From Chrysomallon squamiferum (lineage: Eukaryota > Mollusca > Gastropoda > Neomphalida > Peltospiridae), in the NCBI GenBank assembly GCA_012295275.1, contig CM022665.1:43829652-43893651 (forward strand): a stretch of 64,000 nt of DNA, given 5' to 3'. The position numbers were made by a program, and so were the translations under genes. Numbering within the stretch: position 1 is the first letter of the stretch; every line of letters starts with the position of its first letter. A model generated the notes under the pieces. The model did no database searches. It saw only the letters and a program-made list of their open reading frames with translations, and was not told the DNA's origin. Below, piece after piece: positions 1 to 11,315 of this stretch.

Positions 1-118
1 AATATGAATAAATAACAATTATCACCAAATTGCTTTTAAACAAAATACTAACATTTTAAATATAAATTTTGAATTATACTGATTATTAGTAATAAAAATT
101 TTCATTCAGTTTAATTAC

Positions 119-267
119 CTGAAATCCAAATCCATGTCTCATGCAGGCAGACAATATTTTGATGGCAGCCATTTTGTTTTCTTCAAATGTGTCAACAAGG
201 CAATCCAGCAATGTCTGTCTACATTTATCACCCAGCTGATATACTGACATAAACAGCTGATCAATGT
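119..267 (-). CDS. THADA: THADA coding exon 19 (last in window)
   Basis: Forty-nine codons after a split Asp, IDQLFMSVYQLGDKCRQTL and onward. SVYQLGDK resembles human TVYQLSHD, and VDTFEENKMAAIKIL resembles TSTFEDVKILAFDLL. The donor CAG|gtaatt shows the gene continues off the left edge. Confidence 0.9.
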
Positions 268-1647
268 CTTAAAATTAATAAATTAAAATCTTAAAAAACA
301 AATAATAATAATTTAAAAAAAAAAAAACACACAAGCAGACACACCAAAAATTCTATATTAAACTCCAAATCTTGGTGCTATATAAAAATGTTTATTTAAA
401 TTACTTCCATTCAAAGACTACTGGGTAATTTAAATGTCTGATATTCTAAGATTTAAATAAATACTAATTACTAACAACATGAATGAATTAGTTTGCAAGA
501 CAGTACATACCTGAATGTTTCATTTGTTCAGCTGAGTCAACTACAAGTGATAGAATCATCAGACATGTTGTTCTGCGAGGAAATGAAGAACCTAAGTGAA
601 TGCTGCCAAACATCAGAGTCTGCAGCCAGTGTAAGAAATTCTACAGTAAAAAGAAAAAACGATATTAATAAAGAAAAATAACAGAATATTAAAGAAATAT
701 TAAAGAAATATACATAAATTAATGTTCAAGTTGCCATTTAAAAATCAAAACACATGTCCAGACACACACTGATATAAAGTATAAAAAAATATTTTATTAA
801 CACAAAATAATAGAATATTAAAAAAATATACAAATTAATATTCAGAGGTCTTTTAAAAAATAAAACAAAACAAAGCCAAGTACACAGATACATTCCTATA
901 TTGAATTTTTTTTAAATACTATAATATAAATTATGTGAATTTGACATTTGGGCAAAAAACGGTGTTCGTGTAAATTTTAAATACATATTTTCTAACTTAC
1001 CTGATATATGGCCATGTTAGTAACAACTTTATCAATCATTTTTTCATCTTTTTTATTTTTAGTTTGTCGAACCAATGTTTGCCAGCTTTCCTTCATTCTG
1101 TAAAAGAGCTGAAAAATAGATATTTATCATTAAAAATATATTTAAAAAATAAAATAATAATAAAAATATAGCTGGGATATGCAAAGTTGTAGATGTTCCC
1201 TATATCCAGGATAATGTTTCAGGCTGGTTTCAATGAAATTAAGCAACGTGAAATATATATTTACATTTGCATTACTATTGATCTTGCAATAGTCAGTTTA
1301 AAATTTTTTAAATTTAGGATCAAATTGTTATTATTTCTAATAAAAATTAACTTAATTAAAGATTTCTTCAGCAGATGTTATCTTTAGAAGCTTTTAATTT
1401 ATTATTTATTTATACATAATAACAAATAATACTACCTTTTGAATATAAGAAAGTAAATGTTGTCTGAAAGCTGGTGATTGGTTGTTCAGATTGAAAGGAA
1501 GAAAGTACCGCATCAAATCAAATTCAAGATTACTGATTGGTTCAGTAGTTTTGTTGTTTTCACACAGAAGAGCAAAAGCATCCAAACGAACCTACAAAAA
1601 TAGAAGAAAAAAAAGAAAAGAAAATGAAGAAGTAAGTAAGTAAGTAA

Positions 1648-1680
<33 letters not shown>

Positions 1681-2126
1681 TATATATATATTTTTGAAAT
1701 TAAAATATATAAAAACAATTACTATTAAAAAACAAAAATTAAAGATTAAACAAATTATAATAATAAAAAGAAATAATAAAGAAAAAAAGAAAAAAAGAAA
1801 GAAAAAAAAAAAAAAAAAAAAAAAAATAAAAGGAAAACCAAACCCATAAATTAAAAATAATGGTAAATACTATTTTAAATTTGAATAATCCATGCTAATT
1901 TGATAATCAGTATTTATATACCTGGTCATCCAAGGATGTTAGGGCATATTTCAGAACATCAACATTGACCAGTCCATACCAGAGAGTTTTGTCCCCTGAA
2001 GCTGAACTCTCCAGTGAGTGGTGGAGCTGACCTAAACAGCGTGCCCTTCTGAGACACATTATCAAAGCACATGTCTCATTACTGGATGGAGTTTCTGGAA
2101 TAATAACAATAATAATAATAATAATA

Positions 2127-2179
<53 letters not shown>

Positions 2180-2209
2180 GTAACAGTAATAGTAGTAGTA
2201 ATAATAATA

Positions 2210-2257
<48 letters not shown>

Positions 2258-2261
2258 GTAA

Positions 2262-2302
<41 letters not shown>

Positions 2303-3253
2303 ATAATAATAAAATGTAAATAAAAAAAATATATTAATAATGACACTGACTGTGATAATAATGATAATGCTATACTAAACATAAAAACAACAATAATAAT
2401 GATAATAATATCAATAAATAAATAAACAAACAATTTCAATAATTATAATAAGAAAAACAAGAATGTTACATTTATTACTAAAATAAAGTTTATAAAAAAT
2501 ACATTTACAATAATAATAATCATAAATGAATAAATATATAAACAGCAGAATTTTTTTTTAAACTCATGTACAAAAAAACCCCAACTTACCTCTAACTGTT
2601 AATTGCTCAATTAAAAATGGTAAAACTGTTTTGTTAATTTTCAGCAACTTTGGCAAAATGTACTGAAATGACAGTAAGATATCTGTAATACCTGAAATAT
2701 CAGTGAAAGTAAGCATACTTTGACAGATGTCTTTTATAAATTATTAGTAATCATGCAAAGCAATTCTAAAATATCAGCAATATGTGATTTAAAAAAATAA
2801 ATAACAAAATAATAATAACGAAAACACACGAAAAAAAATATAAATAAATAAATAAATAAATAAAAATAATAATAAAATTACTTCAATGATGGTAGTTTTT
2901 TGCTGTTTGTGGTCACCACAGAGAGCTGATATGACCGGCCGACACCATAACATCAGCCATGTTTTTTGACAGTCGGGTTCTGTCTTTTCTTTCAAAACAC
3001 ATTCTGCTAAATGATGTCTGCAAAGCCTGTCATACAAATCGCTGGCCTGGAGTTAATCAAATAAAACAATTAATACAAAACTCAATCTCATCATCATTAT
3101 TTCATATATATATGTGTGTGTGTGTCTACTATGATCAAAATAAATCTTCCAGAAACACAGTTGCTTACCTTTATTACAAATGATAAATGTATTTAATTTG
3201 TCAAATAAAAAGATTATAAAGTTTAATATTAACATTTTATTCTGTCTTAAAAA

Positions 3254-3330
<77 letters not shown>

Positions 3331-6300
3331 ATTTTAAATTTAAAGCTAAAAAAATGTAAGAAATAATTGTTCTTTCTTAATGTAAAAAAGTAAAAGCTGT
3401 CTGATGTTTATCCTAAATATATAAAAGTATTGCAACAAATGAAAGTGCAAATCACTTATTAGTTCAAATGTTTTATCAGTTTTAAAGAAGAAAATTAAAA
3501 AAAAAAATTATTTAATATTACAGATAATGAATTTGAATTATATTTATATAATTTTGATTTTGCACATCATAAAAATTTAGGAGTACAAATTCACCTGGCT
3601 GGCAGACATTTGTTCCTTTAGCTGTTGTATTAATTCTTCAGCAAGCAAGGGATGTAACTCTAACACACAACTCATTCCTAGAACTGTTACTATGGAAGCC
3701 ACAGCTCCATATTTGCCTTTGTTACTCCAACCAACACTGAAGAGTTCTTTTGTCACATTAAGAATAAATTCATCACTCTTTGCATCTGAAACGGGAACAA
3801 CATGAAAAAAGATTAACAAGAAAGAACATTTTCTAATATGAAATTTTTAATTATACAGCAAATTTCACATCTTTTGTGTCAAATTTTCTTTTATCAAAAT
3901 TAATAAGCATTTTGTTATCTTTTCAATCACATTTATCATTTGCAAATAATTTAAAAATTAATTCCATTAAAATCAAGAAAGCAATTTAGAAAGCAAAAAA
4001 AAAACAAAACAAACAAAAACAACAAAAATTATTAAAAGATTCCTCATTTTATCAAACAACACTAAAAAAAAAAGATACAAGATATACACACAAAGACATT
4101 TTTATTTATTTTTAATATATCTCTATCTACATCTATATATTTATATATGAACAGAGAAAATAAGATAGCAATAAATAATATAATTTTGTTTATTTTACTG
4201 GATTTGTTAGAAAATAAAAAGAGATCAAAATCACCTGATTGTGAGGCCAGTAAGTGTATCTTGATGGTATTTTCAAAAGTATTTTTTGCATTCTGTCGTA
4301 TAACCTGGAAAAAAGATACACCATACAATAAAAATAAGTCTGAAATTTAACGATTCTCCCACTCAGTATAATATACATACATTTATTTAAAAAAAAAAAA
4401 ATCCCTTTCAAAATCAAATCAGTTGGTGTGTAGATAATAAAAAATTAAAAAAGGGAAATAATCTCTAACAACATTTTTTAACTTTTATCTCTTTAAATAT
4501 TAAATAGTTGTTGCTTTCTCCTAACAGTTCAGATAAAAATATCATCAGTCAGTTTGATGTAGATGACTCTAAATGACTCACATCTATCTGATCATCCCAT
4601 GTTGTCCAGACGTACTGTAAAATATCTTTGACTGTGGAGCCTCTGTCTGTGAGGGAGGGATGCAAATGTGAAGGAATAAGCTTGTTCTCCAAACCAAAAC
4701 TGAAAATAAATAAGTAAGTAAGTTGGTAAATGAGTAAGTAAGAAAGTAAGTAAGTAAGTAAATAAGAAATTATTTAATAAACAAATAAATAAGAAAGCAA
4801 ATATGTAAGTAAATAAATATGAAAGTGATTAAGTAAGTAAGAAAATAAGTAACTAAGTAAGGAAGGAAGTAAATAAATAAATAATAATAATAATAGCAAT
4901 TGTAGCAATAACAATAATACTAAAAAATAATAATAATAACAACAGAAGAGTAATAATAATAATAAAAAATAATAACAACAATAATAACAACAACCAGAAC
5001 AATAGCAATAATGTAATTAATAAAATAAATGAATTACTGTAATAATTCTAATGAGCATTAAAATTAAAATATATTGAGGGATAATTAAAACAAAAATTCA
5101 GTTGTTACTGAAGATACTAACCACATTCTGTTTGTCCAGAGAGTCATGGTTTTAGCTAACAAGACTTTGTTCGCAGTATCAGAACACCTACAGAAATACA
5201 AACACTTACAAAATCATCTACAGAATTACCTGCACATTTTGTTAATCACAAAACCATTATAATTATTACCACTGACCATATTATTTAAAAACGGTAATTT
5301 AATTTTAATGTTTTAATAAATAAGTCATTTTCAGGACTATTTAAAGACAGCAGTTTAGCTTTAACATTTTGGTTAAGTAAATTAACTGCAAACAAACAAA
5401 AACTGAAAAACTGATAATAATAAACTTAGACTTAACTTAAGTTACATAATAATTGTGAAAATTAAGATTTTATAAATACTTTTAATACTTACTTTTTACT
5501 AAACATTAAAAGCTGTGGTAAAAAAACAGAAGTCATTAGAGTCTTCTGTGGGCTAATTTCCACCAATAATTCCTCAAGATCCAGTTTTGCAAGAAGGCCA
5601 AATATTAAACAGAGCTGCGATATGATTGGCAGACTGCTGACCTCTGACATTCTGATTTTACTAACAGACAGCCAATCAGGGAGTGAGAAAGGTGGCAGGT
5701 CACAAGAAGGAATAACACTTGTGAACATCAATTTTGTTACCTGTAAAATATAAAAAAGATTTAAACCAAAAATCTACATCAGTTTTTGAAAATGAATTGT
5801 TCATATTATAAAAACAAAAATTAATTCAAACTAAATGAAGGTTCTTTTCTTCAATAATTTCACTTTTGCTAATTAAAAATAGTATAAACAATGGATAATT
5901 TTAAGTATTTCATAATTGATATTCTTATTTATTTTTTATTTTTTTTGCTGAAGATTTATATATGAGAATAAAAATGTAATAAAAAAAACCTAGCCATTGT
6001 CTGAATTTTTTTATCAAATGACAAGGAGAAACAAAATATATTTAAAAAATGAAAAAATAAATAAATAATAATACAAAAAATGAAGCAACTGTTCTTTTTT
6101 TTAAATTTAATTAAAAGTATAATAATAAGAAGAATTATCATACTGCTAGTGGCATTTTGTCACCAGTCACTATTTTTAGCAACAAAGCAATATTCATTGC
6201 ACATCCACAGCGACAGTCAGATAAAAAGTCATCTAAAAATAGAACAAATTTTCCATAAATAGAAACAGAACCATATTTATATAAGTCATGTGATAAATAT

Positions 6301-8661
6301 TTAGCATACTTGCTCTCAAAGTGAAAGTCTCTGTGACCCTTTCATGGATAATCAAGGTCAAAACTATTTTTATAAAAACACTGAGATGTTATTTTGCCTG
6401 TATCATTTTCATTTAATAGATGTAAACCAAATAAATAAAAAACTTTTTGGATTTTCAGTAATATTTAAAAGTAAATGGATCCAAAGACCAAAAGGTTTCT
6501 GAAATGTTGGTATTGCCTGAAGTGAGATGAAGCAATAGAAAAAAAAAAAATGGTGGATCTGATAATAACCCTTCCTTTGTCAGAATAAAAAGTATTTAAC
6601 AGTAACTAAATTATAATAATAATAATAAAAATAATAATATTTGAAGAAAATTAAAAACAAAAAATAAAAATAATATTAAAAATAAAAAAATAAAAAAAAA
6701 AAATAAAAAAAAAAAAAAAAATAAAATAAAATGAAATATTTCATTTTATGGAATTAAATTAATTGTTCACTATTGTTCAGATATAATTATATTTTTAATT
6801 TGTAATTAATTACCTTTATATAGGATTGTTACATCACTTTCCAAATATTCTGTTATAATTTCATGTAACTCTGTTTCATCTGCCATGTCTGTGGTCATGG
6901 CAACAGATTTGTGTAGAAGACGATTGGATGTCTGGATGGTTGCTAGGCAATGATGCATAATTTCATTTATCTGAACAGGTGATAATGTTTCTCTGAAACC
7001 AGTGGAGGAAAAAAAATTCAATAATAAAAAATAAATAAACACATGAACTATAAATAAATAAATAGTAACAAACTTCATAATATCACAAAATAATACTGAA
7101 ATGCAAAATTCATAATTGGTTATGTATTGTATTTACTATTTATTCAACAGTAATTTCAAAAAGAAAAATTTTGTTAAAAATAATTTAAAAATTACAATTA
7201 AACGTTTTACCTGAAGTGTTGCAGGAAACATGAAAGAGCTTGTGCCAACATTTTTAAAACTGAAAATAAAAATAAAATATATTCGTTAATTTAATAATCA
7301 CATTATTACTAACATTATTATAAATAAATCATCTCTTCTGTTAATGAAAATCTACATCCCTCTGCCAAAGGACATTTGAGTTTTCATATCATGAATGCTA
7401 ACACTCTCAATAAAATACATATCTAAAAGGATAAATAATAATAATAATAATAATAATAATGGAATCTAACTTTCCTTGTTTTATTTACAAGAACCATTCA
7501 GAGCTATGTTCAAGGTAAATTCTAGATTACCTATAAGTTTCTTTATCAAAGAAATACTATGCCACAATAATTCAGATTCTATATTCACTTACAAAAATTT
7601 AGCTGGGGTTGCAAAAAAGTCTTGTGGTGATGAAAAGACAATGGCACCACAATAAATAATCAGATGTTTATTATTTAAAAAACAAAAACTATCCAAGTAA
7701 CATTTGTATCTATTCACATTACGATAATTATCTTTATCTGTACTTGAAAGCATTTAAGGATCTTAACATAAATTTTGCTAAAGTATTTATTTAATTGGAA
7801 TAACACTAAAGATTAAAACTGATCAAATGTAAACTTCTTGTGGAGTTAAAAATATCCAAGTTTTACCTTTTAGAGAAACAGTAGCCAGACATTCTTCTCC
7901 TTAAATATATAAAAAAGAAAAGAAAAAGTGTTTTAATTAAGTAAATAAATAAATGTATATTTAACAACAGTGCAAGTCATTACTGCAATAATCATGGTTA
8001 AAGGAAATTAAAGTAAAATTTTAAAGGTAGATTTATAAAATTTGGGCTCATTTAATATTTTGATAATATATTTTAACAGAATGAAGTGCACTTAGGCTGA
8101 AATATTTAAGTACATCTACAAATATCACTCATTTCCTAAGAGGCACACACTTGAAAATAAATTTAAAACTAGGGTGATAAATTTTAAATTAAATTCAGTT
8201 TATTGTACTTTGTTTTCATATTTATGTGTGTGTGGTTGAGTGTTTGCACGTGTGTGTGTGTGCATGTATTTATTTACCTGTTGAGAAATTGTCCATGAGA
8301 GATGAAACTGTGTCAACTCTGTTTCTAATGTCAGAGAGGTCATTCATTTCAATCAATGTCTCTAACTGCTCTTCCAAATGGTTTTGTAAACATTTCCTGA
8401 CAACAGATTTATCACCAGATTCAAGATCTTCTATGAAACTGAAATAAACAAGTCAATGAATATATTTTTTAATGACACTGTATCGTGATTTTACATTAAA
8501 ATTAACTAGCTATCAGTAACACTGTTTGCAATGTTATCTTAAAGGTATTCTTTAATAACTATAAAGTAAAATTTTTGAAGATGAGTACATGAACAATGTT
8601 ATGTGAAGCAGTACAGAGACTCAAATTATTTTAGTTCAGAATATTTAATTACAGCTAATAC

Positions 8662-8695
<34 letters not shown>

Positions 8696-9083
8696 ATAAA
8701 TAAAATTTAAAACAAAATGTAATATTAATTTTTATACTATGTCATGTTTATTGCTTTTTGAACATACTATGTATGCCATTTTGCTACAGCACAGAGCATT
8801 GTAAACAAAACAGAATTAGTTACATCTTGCAATGGAGTTAGTTAACAAAAGATATCACATACATAGTTTTATTAACTGGCTAAATAAAATATATTAATAG
8901 TGGAAGGAATTTCACTCAGAAGAAACAATTGCATTGTTTGCTGTCATTATTCATGAGGTAAACAATCCCAATAGTTTATTCTTGAGGGAACTGTTAAATA
9001 CCTTTAAATAGGATTGTTACATCACTTTCTTTCTTATTACCATTTTATACATAAATTTTCTTTATTTATTATATTCTATATAT

Positions 9084-9122
<39 letters not shown>

Positions 9123-9745
9123 TTATTATTATCTTTTTCATGACTGCATTTCAAACTGGAAATAGATTTGTCTAAGCTGATCAACATAATCCATGAAAAC
9201 AAGCAAGGGCAAAAACCTTCTTAAAATCCCTTTTCAAAGCCTAATTACTGCAGAAATCAGTAAATACCATTCTGTATACCATTCTTGGAAACTTTACCTG
9301 ATCAAGACTTTTCTCACAGGGTTCTTTGGTTTACATTTATAATAGATGACAGCAACACTTTCAGCAATTTCTGCAAAATTGTCTGTATAATTTTCATCTT
9401 TCTTGCAACCAGACAGGACCTATAATCATTAAAAAAATATAAAAATAAAAGTGAGAACTGAACAATTTATTTACTGTAATTTCAAATTTTATAGACTGCT
9501 GTTGCTGATTTAATAATACATTCTTTATTTCCATATGCAAATTTATTTAATAATCCATGTTTTACACATATACATTTTTTTTTATGGTTTTAAAAAAACA
9601 ATTTTTTAAATCTTATTCAAGTTTTGTTGTTCTTCATTTTCATATTGGCAACATCAGCAGAGTAAGTAGTTACTTGAACAAATAGAAGAAATGAATCTAT
9701 AATGATGTTCCATGATTATTCTATATTCTTAAATATTTATATTAA

Positions 9746-9794
<49 letters not shown>

Positions 9795-9937
9795 TAAAAT
9801 AATAACACAAAAATAAAATGAAATGAAAAATAATAATAAAAAATAAACAACAAAACCTGTTTCAAGGACTGGATATATGATTTGCTGTCATCAACATCTA
9901 AAAGATGTTGTAGTTTCTCAGAATTTACACAGGACAT
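119..9937 (-). CDS. THADA: THADA (Trm732-like tRNA methylation cofactor), 5' part, 19 coding exons
   Basis: This is the 5' part of a spliced gene whose product matches THADA, a large HEAT/ARM-like helical-repeat protein. In the family, yeast Trm732 partners the Trm7/FTSJ1 methyltransferase for 2'-O-methylation of tRNA position 32, and fly THADA also affects SERCA and energy balance. I joined 19 exons (2361 nt, 787 codons) by GT-AG sites; every junction keeps frame. Residue runs co-linear with human THADA as I remember it include KNPVRKVL (about residue 60), a PSLTD/LQYVW..W block, NKGKYG, ASDL, LPKLL, VRLDAFALLCE, LNNQSP and SVYQLGDK. The start has an in-frame TAA upstream in the 5' UTR and A at -3. 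The usual length is about 1950 residues, so roughly 40% is present and the DUF2428 core is off the left edge. Introns are short, about 0.1-0.9 kb. Confidence in identity is high; individual splice sites are less certain. Confidence 0.93.
511..640 (-). CDS. THADA: THADA coding exon 18
   Basis: Forty-three codons, NFLHWLQTLMFGSIHLGSSF and onward, matching human NFMSSICNSLFEALFPGSSY. The acceptor is actgtag and the donor CAG|gtatgt. Confidence 0.9.
1001..1108 (-). CDS. THADA: THADA coding exon 17
   Basis: Thirty-six codons, LFYRMKESWQTLVRQTKNKK and onward, matching human LFCRIQESSQVLYKLEQ. It is a charged linker followed by a helix start and ends TATCAG|gtaagt. Confidence 0.9.
1436..1591 (-). 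CDS. THADA: THADA coding exon 16
   Basis: Fifty-two codons, phase 0 at both ends. VRLDAFALLCENNKTTEPIS and LPFNLNNQSPAFRQ are near matches of human VRIDTLGLLCESNRSTEIVS and YNLNSQSPGVRQ. This is the strongest single exon for the identification. Confidence 0.95.
1922..2094 (-). CDS. THADA: THADA coding exon 15
   Basis: Fifty-seven codons after a split Glu. CALIMCLRRARCLGQL matches human GALMACLRIARAHGHL. It ends SLDDQ|gtatat. A long TAA/TAG repeat begins within 20 bases of its acceptor. Confidence 0.92.
2102..2312. repeat. TAA/TAG trinucleotide microsatellite
   Basis: About 210 bp of imperfect TAA with a (TAG)n block near 2267-2300, inside THADA intron 14. On the minus strand it starts 20 bases upstream of the exon 15 acceptor. 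Confidence 0.95.
2590..2662 (-). CDS. THADA: THADA coding exon 14
   Basis: Twenty-four codons, YILPKLLKINKTVLPFLIEQ and onward, matching human YYLPKLLSYSPESLQYMV. The acceptor at tgtcatttcag was chosen because the next one upstream gives a stop. The donor is G|gtaagt. Confidence 0.9.
2882..3046 (-). CDS. THADA: THADA coding exon 13
   Basis: Fifty-five codons, starting ASDLYDRLCRHH (human ASDLLETMFRNH) and carrying KTWLMLWCRPVISALCGD (human QWHETWVSPLLFILCEG). The donor GAA|gtaatt is moderate. A possible shorter reading at the 5' end cannot be excluded. Confidence 0.9.
3258..3328. repeat. (GA)n microsatellite
   Basis: Uninterrupted GA dinucleotides, about 35 copies, in THADA intron 12. Confidence 0.97.
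3595..3785 (-). CDS. THADA: THADA coding exon 12
   Basis: Sixty-three codons after a split Asp. It contains SDEFILNVTKELF and GWSNKGKYGAVASIV, matching human FFVELTESLL and WHIKGKYTCLGCLV. It ends MSASQ|gtgaat. Confidence 0.92.
4235..4304 (-). CDS. THADA: THADA coding exon 11
   Basis: Twenty-three codons, VIRQNAKNTFENTIKIHLL and onward. They align with human LRHQTKIMFKNLLQMHRL. The acceptor has a strong pyrimidine tract (cttttttccag) and the donor is CAG|gtgatt. Confidence 0.9.
4582..4699 (-). CDS. THADA: THADA coding exon 10
   Basis: Thirty-nine codons after a split Trp/Cys junction codon. It includes HPSLTDRGSTVKDILQYVW, matching human SPSLTDS..RLLEYVYTHW. The donor is GAT|gtgagt and the acceptor tttcag. 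Confidence 0.9.
5122..5187 (-). CDS. THADA: THADA coding exon 9
   Basis: Twenty-one full codons, CSDTANKVLLAKTMTLWTNRM, flanked by a ctgtag acceptor and a TG|gttagt donor. It matches human LLLDTAHVLF..ASWTNSAI in order. Confidence 0.84.
5493..5740 (-). CDS. THADA: THADA coding exon 8
   Basis: The longest THADA exon here, with 82 codons plus two bases. It starts VTKLMFTSVIPSCDLPP and ends at a perfect gtaagt donor. It corresponds to the human segment around VPEWFMSS. Confidence 0.85.
6144..6232 (-). CDS. THADA: THADA coding exon 7
   Basis: Twenty-nine codons after a split Asp, reading DFLSDCRCGCAMNIALLLK and ending KMPLA|gtatga. It aligns with the human DDDLLQTVQS..ILFIKTMF block. Without it the exon 6 to exon 8 join would lose this block and its frame. 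Confidence 0.8.
6814..6992 (-). CDS. THADA: THADA coding exon 6
   Basis: Fifty-nine full codons, including ETLSPVQINEIMHHCLA. It is open across the whole interval, with a tttcag acceptor and an AAAG|gtaatt donor. Similarity to human THADA is weak here, so the exon rests mainly on frame and position. Confidence 0.8.
7211..7259 (-). CDS. THADA: THADA coding exon 5
   Basis: A 49-nt exon coding VLKMLAQALSCFLQHF, flanked by tttcag and CAG|gtaaaa. It aligns with human NVLHFLQKSL and joins exon 6 through a split Arg codon. Confidence 0.82.
7867..7899 (-). CDS. THADA: THADA coding exon 4 (33-nt micro-exon)
   Basis: Only 33 nt, coding GEECLATVSLK with its flanking split codons. It is the only join that keeps frame between exons 3 and 5, and it matches the spacing of the human protein there. 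The acceptor (tttaag) has a weak pyrimidine tract, so this is among the less certain exons. Confidence 0.7.
8278..8438 (-). CDS. THADA: THADA coding exon 3
   Basis: Fifty-three full codons between a tttcag acceptor and an ACAG|gtaaat donor. The end reads RVDTVSSLMDNF, matching human RKVTDNISSCMENF. It is predicted helical, as expected for a HEAT-like scaffold. Confidence 0.88.
9056..9133. repeat. (TTTA)n/(TTA)n microsatellite
   Basis: TTTA repeats passing into TTA, in THADA intron 2. Confidence 0.9.
9298..9419 (-). CDS. THADA: THADA coding exon 2
   Basis: Forty codons plus two bases, between a tatag acceptor and a CAG|gtaaag donor. It carries the run KPKNPVRKVL, matching human KNPLKKVL near residue 90, the first clear anchor to the family. 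Confidence 0.88.
9857..9937 (-). CDS. THADA: THADA coding exon 1
   Basis: Twenty-seven codons from the start ATG (9937-9935), beginning MSCVNSEKLQHLL and ending with a CAG|gt donor, phase 0. An in-frame TAA lies 21 nt upstream of the ATG in the same exon, which fixes the start. The 25 nt before the ATG follow a good acceptor (atttctag), so the gene has at least one upstream non-coding exon. Confidence 0.85.
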
Positions 9938-10398
9938 TGTATTGTTTTTACTTGTTTAGCTTCTAGAAATAAAAATTAAAATGCTATAATTATCGTTCAA
10001 CTTAATTATCATAAATAAGATACGGAAACCAAATTTAGAAAAATAACATTGAAATAAATACCAAATGGTGGAAAAATTTGGTAGTAGTTTTCTCTAATAA
10101 ATTAAATTATTTTCATCAGTTATAATAAAGATTAAATGAGTAAACAAAGACTGTTATAATATAAAATATAAATCGAAAACACATTATACACGAAATTACC
10201 AAATCGTCTGATACAAAACGATTATTGATTACGAAAACGTACAGAATTAGTGAAGATAAAATTATTAAATTGTCTACTTGTTCAGTGTAGTGCTATTAGC
10301 TAGATGAAAAGCGATCATCACACACTGTATGCGTAGTTATTAATATTTTAAATATATTTTACAAACAGGCCACTGTTATATGTGGGCGCAGCCATCTT
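9938..10398 (-). promoter_or_regulatory. THADA: THADA 5' UTR and promoter with YY1-like element
   Basis: On the minus strand, AAGATGGCTGC (10388-10398) is a near-consensus YY1 site of the kind that overlaps start sites of TATA-less housekeeping genes. An upstream exon could run from about 10398 to 10363 (TTT|gtaaaa) and splice to 9962. The ATG inside the YY1 site would then open a 15-codon uORF ending at TAA before the THADA ATG. Other donors near 10200 are possible, so the UTR exon is a proposal. Confidence 0.45.
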
Positions 10399-11069
10399 TA
10401 TTAGCTCAGCATTTAAAATTTTTACATACATTTTAAAAAACAATAAAAATAGTATCTGATATTACTTAACATAGTCATCAATTTTAAAAATAAAAATGCA
10501 TTTATCGAGTAATAATGTTATTCTTACATGTTTAAAAAAAAAGAAAAATTAAAACAATTTTGTGCTGCCTTGATATTCATATTGCGGTGTAAAAGCTTAA
10601 ATGAAGCACGTAATATTTACCCTCTTTCAGAATTACAAATTAAAAATTTATAATGATATGTTTTATTATGTTATTAGGAAATTGTTGTAGTTTGATTGAT
10701 GAAATATATTCCAGTTAAATATATACCTATTCATTTCAAGCTAAATGTTTGATAGTTATGGTGCATTATTGAAGTAACATCCAGAATCTTCTTTTTACAT
10801 AAACATTTTTAGAAAATGGTACGATCTTTCACACTTTTTCTTCTTAATTTTTGTTTTGGTTTGTATCATAATAGCAAATAAATTAGTCTACTAAAGGATG
10901 CGACTGAAACAATTTTACTAAACTCTTGGTCACTTATGAAGTGTCTTTCAGTCTTTTCCTTATATATTTTAATTAATTATTCATACTAATTATTTATATT
11001 TGATAACATAATAAAAGAAATTGCATGCCTCTATTAAATTCTAATGACAAACTATTTTAAAATAGATAA

Positions 11070-11315
11070 GCTTTCATGATCACGTGCCGTCATTTCCATA
11101 TTTTATCATCGGAAGTTTCTCAAGAGTTACACCGGTTCGTAGACTGAAAATAAACATTGCGATTTGATCGCGTGAGAGGCGTGAGAGGATACCTATGTTT
11201 CATTTGACAGAATTATGCAAAAGACCTGACAGAAAAAATTACAGTTCTCTATGCAATAATAACACGACATTTTCATGATTCTGTGATGGGAAAATCGGAT
11301 TTGTATACTTCCCAG
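11070..11315 (+). promoter_or_regulatory. Candidate promoter/alternative first exon with E-box and ETS-like motifs
   Basis: This is the most CpG-containing part of the intergenic region. It has a CACGTG E-box (gatcacgtgccg, about 11080), an ATCGGAAGT ETS-like site (about 11108) and a repeated GCGTGAGAG (about 11170-11190). On the plus strand it ends in CAG|gtaatg at 11315/11316, so it could be an alternative non-coding first exon of PLEKHH. It could also serve both genes. No transcript evidence is available. Confidence 0.35.

Larger units (their letters stand above)
268..9856 (-). other. THADA introns, general content
   Basis: The introns are 70-85% AT and hold A-runs and short TAA, TAAG and TAAA repeats. 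I found no further coding block. Longer ones: 641-1000, 1109-1435, 1592-1921 (poly-A near 1807), 2095-2589, 3047-3594 (GA tract), 3786-4234, 4700-5121 (TAAG and TAA repeats), 5188-5492, 5741-6143, 6233-6813 (A-rich near 6690), 7260-7866, 7900-8277, 8439-9297 (ATT and TTTA repeats) and 9420-9856 (ATA repeat). No mobile element was recognised in them. Confidence 0.7.

Noticed and set aside
493-681. 62-codon plus-strand frame
   Set aside because: Antisense of THADA exon 18, which has clear family similarity.
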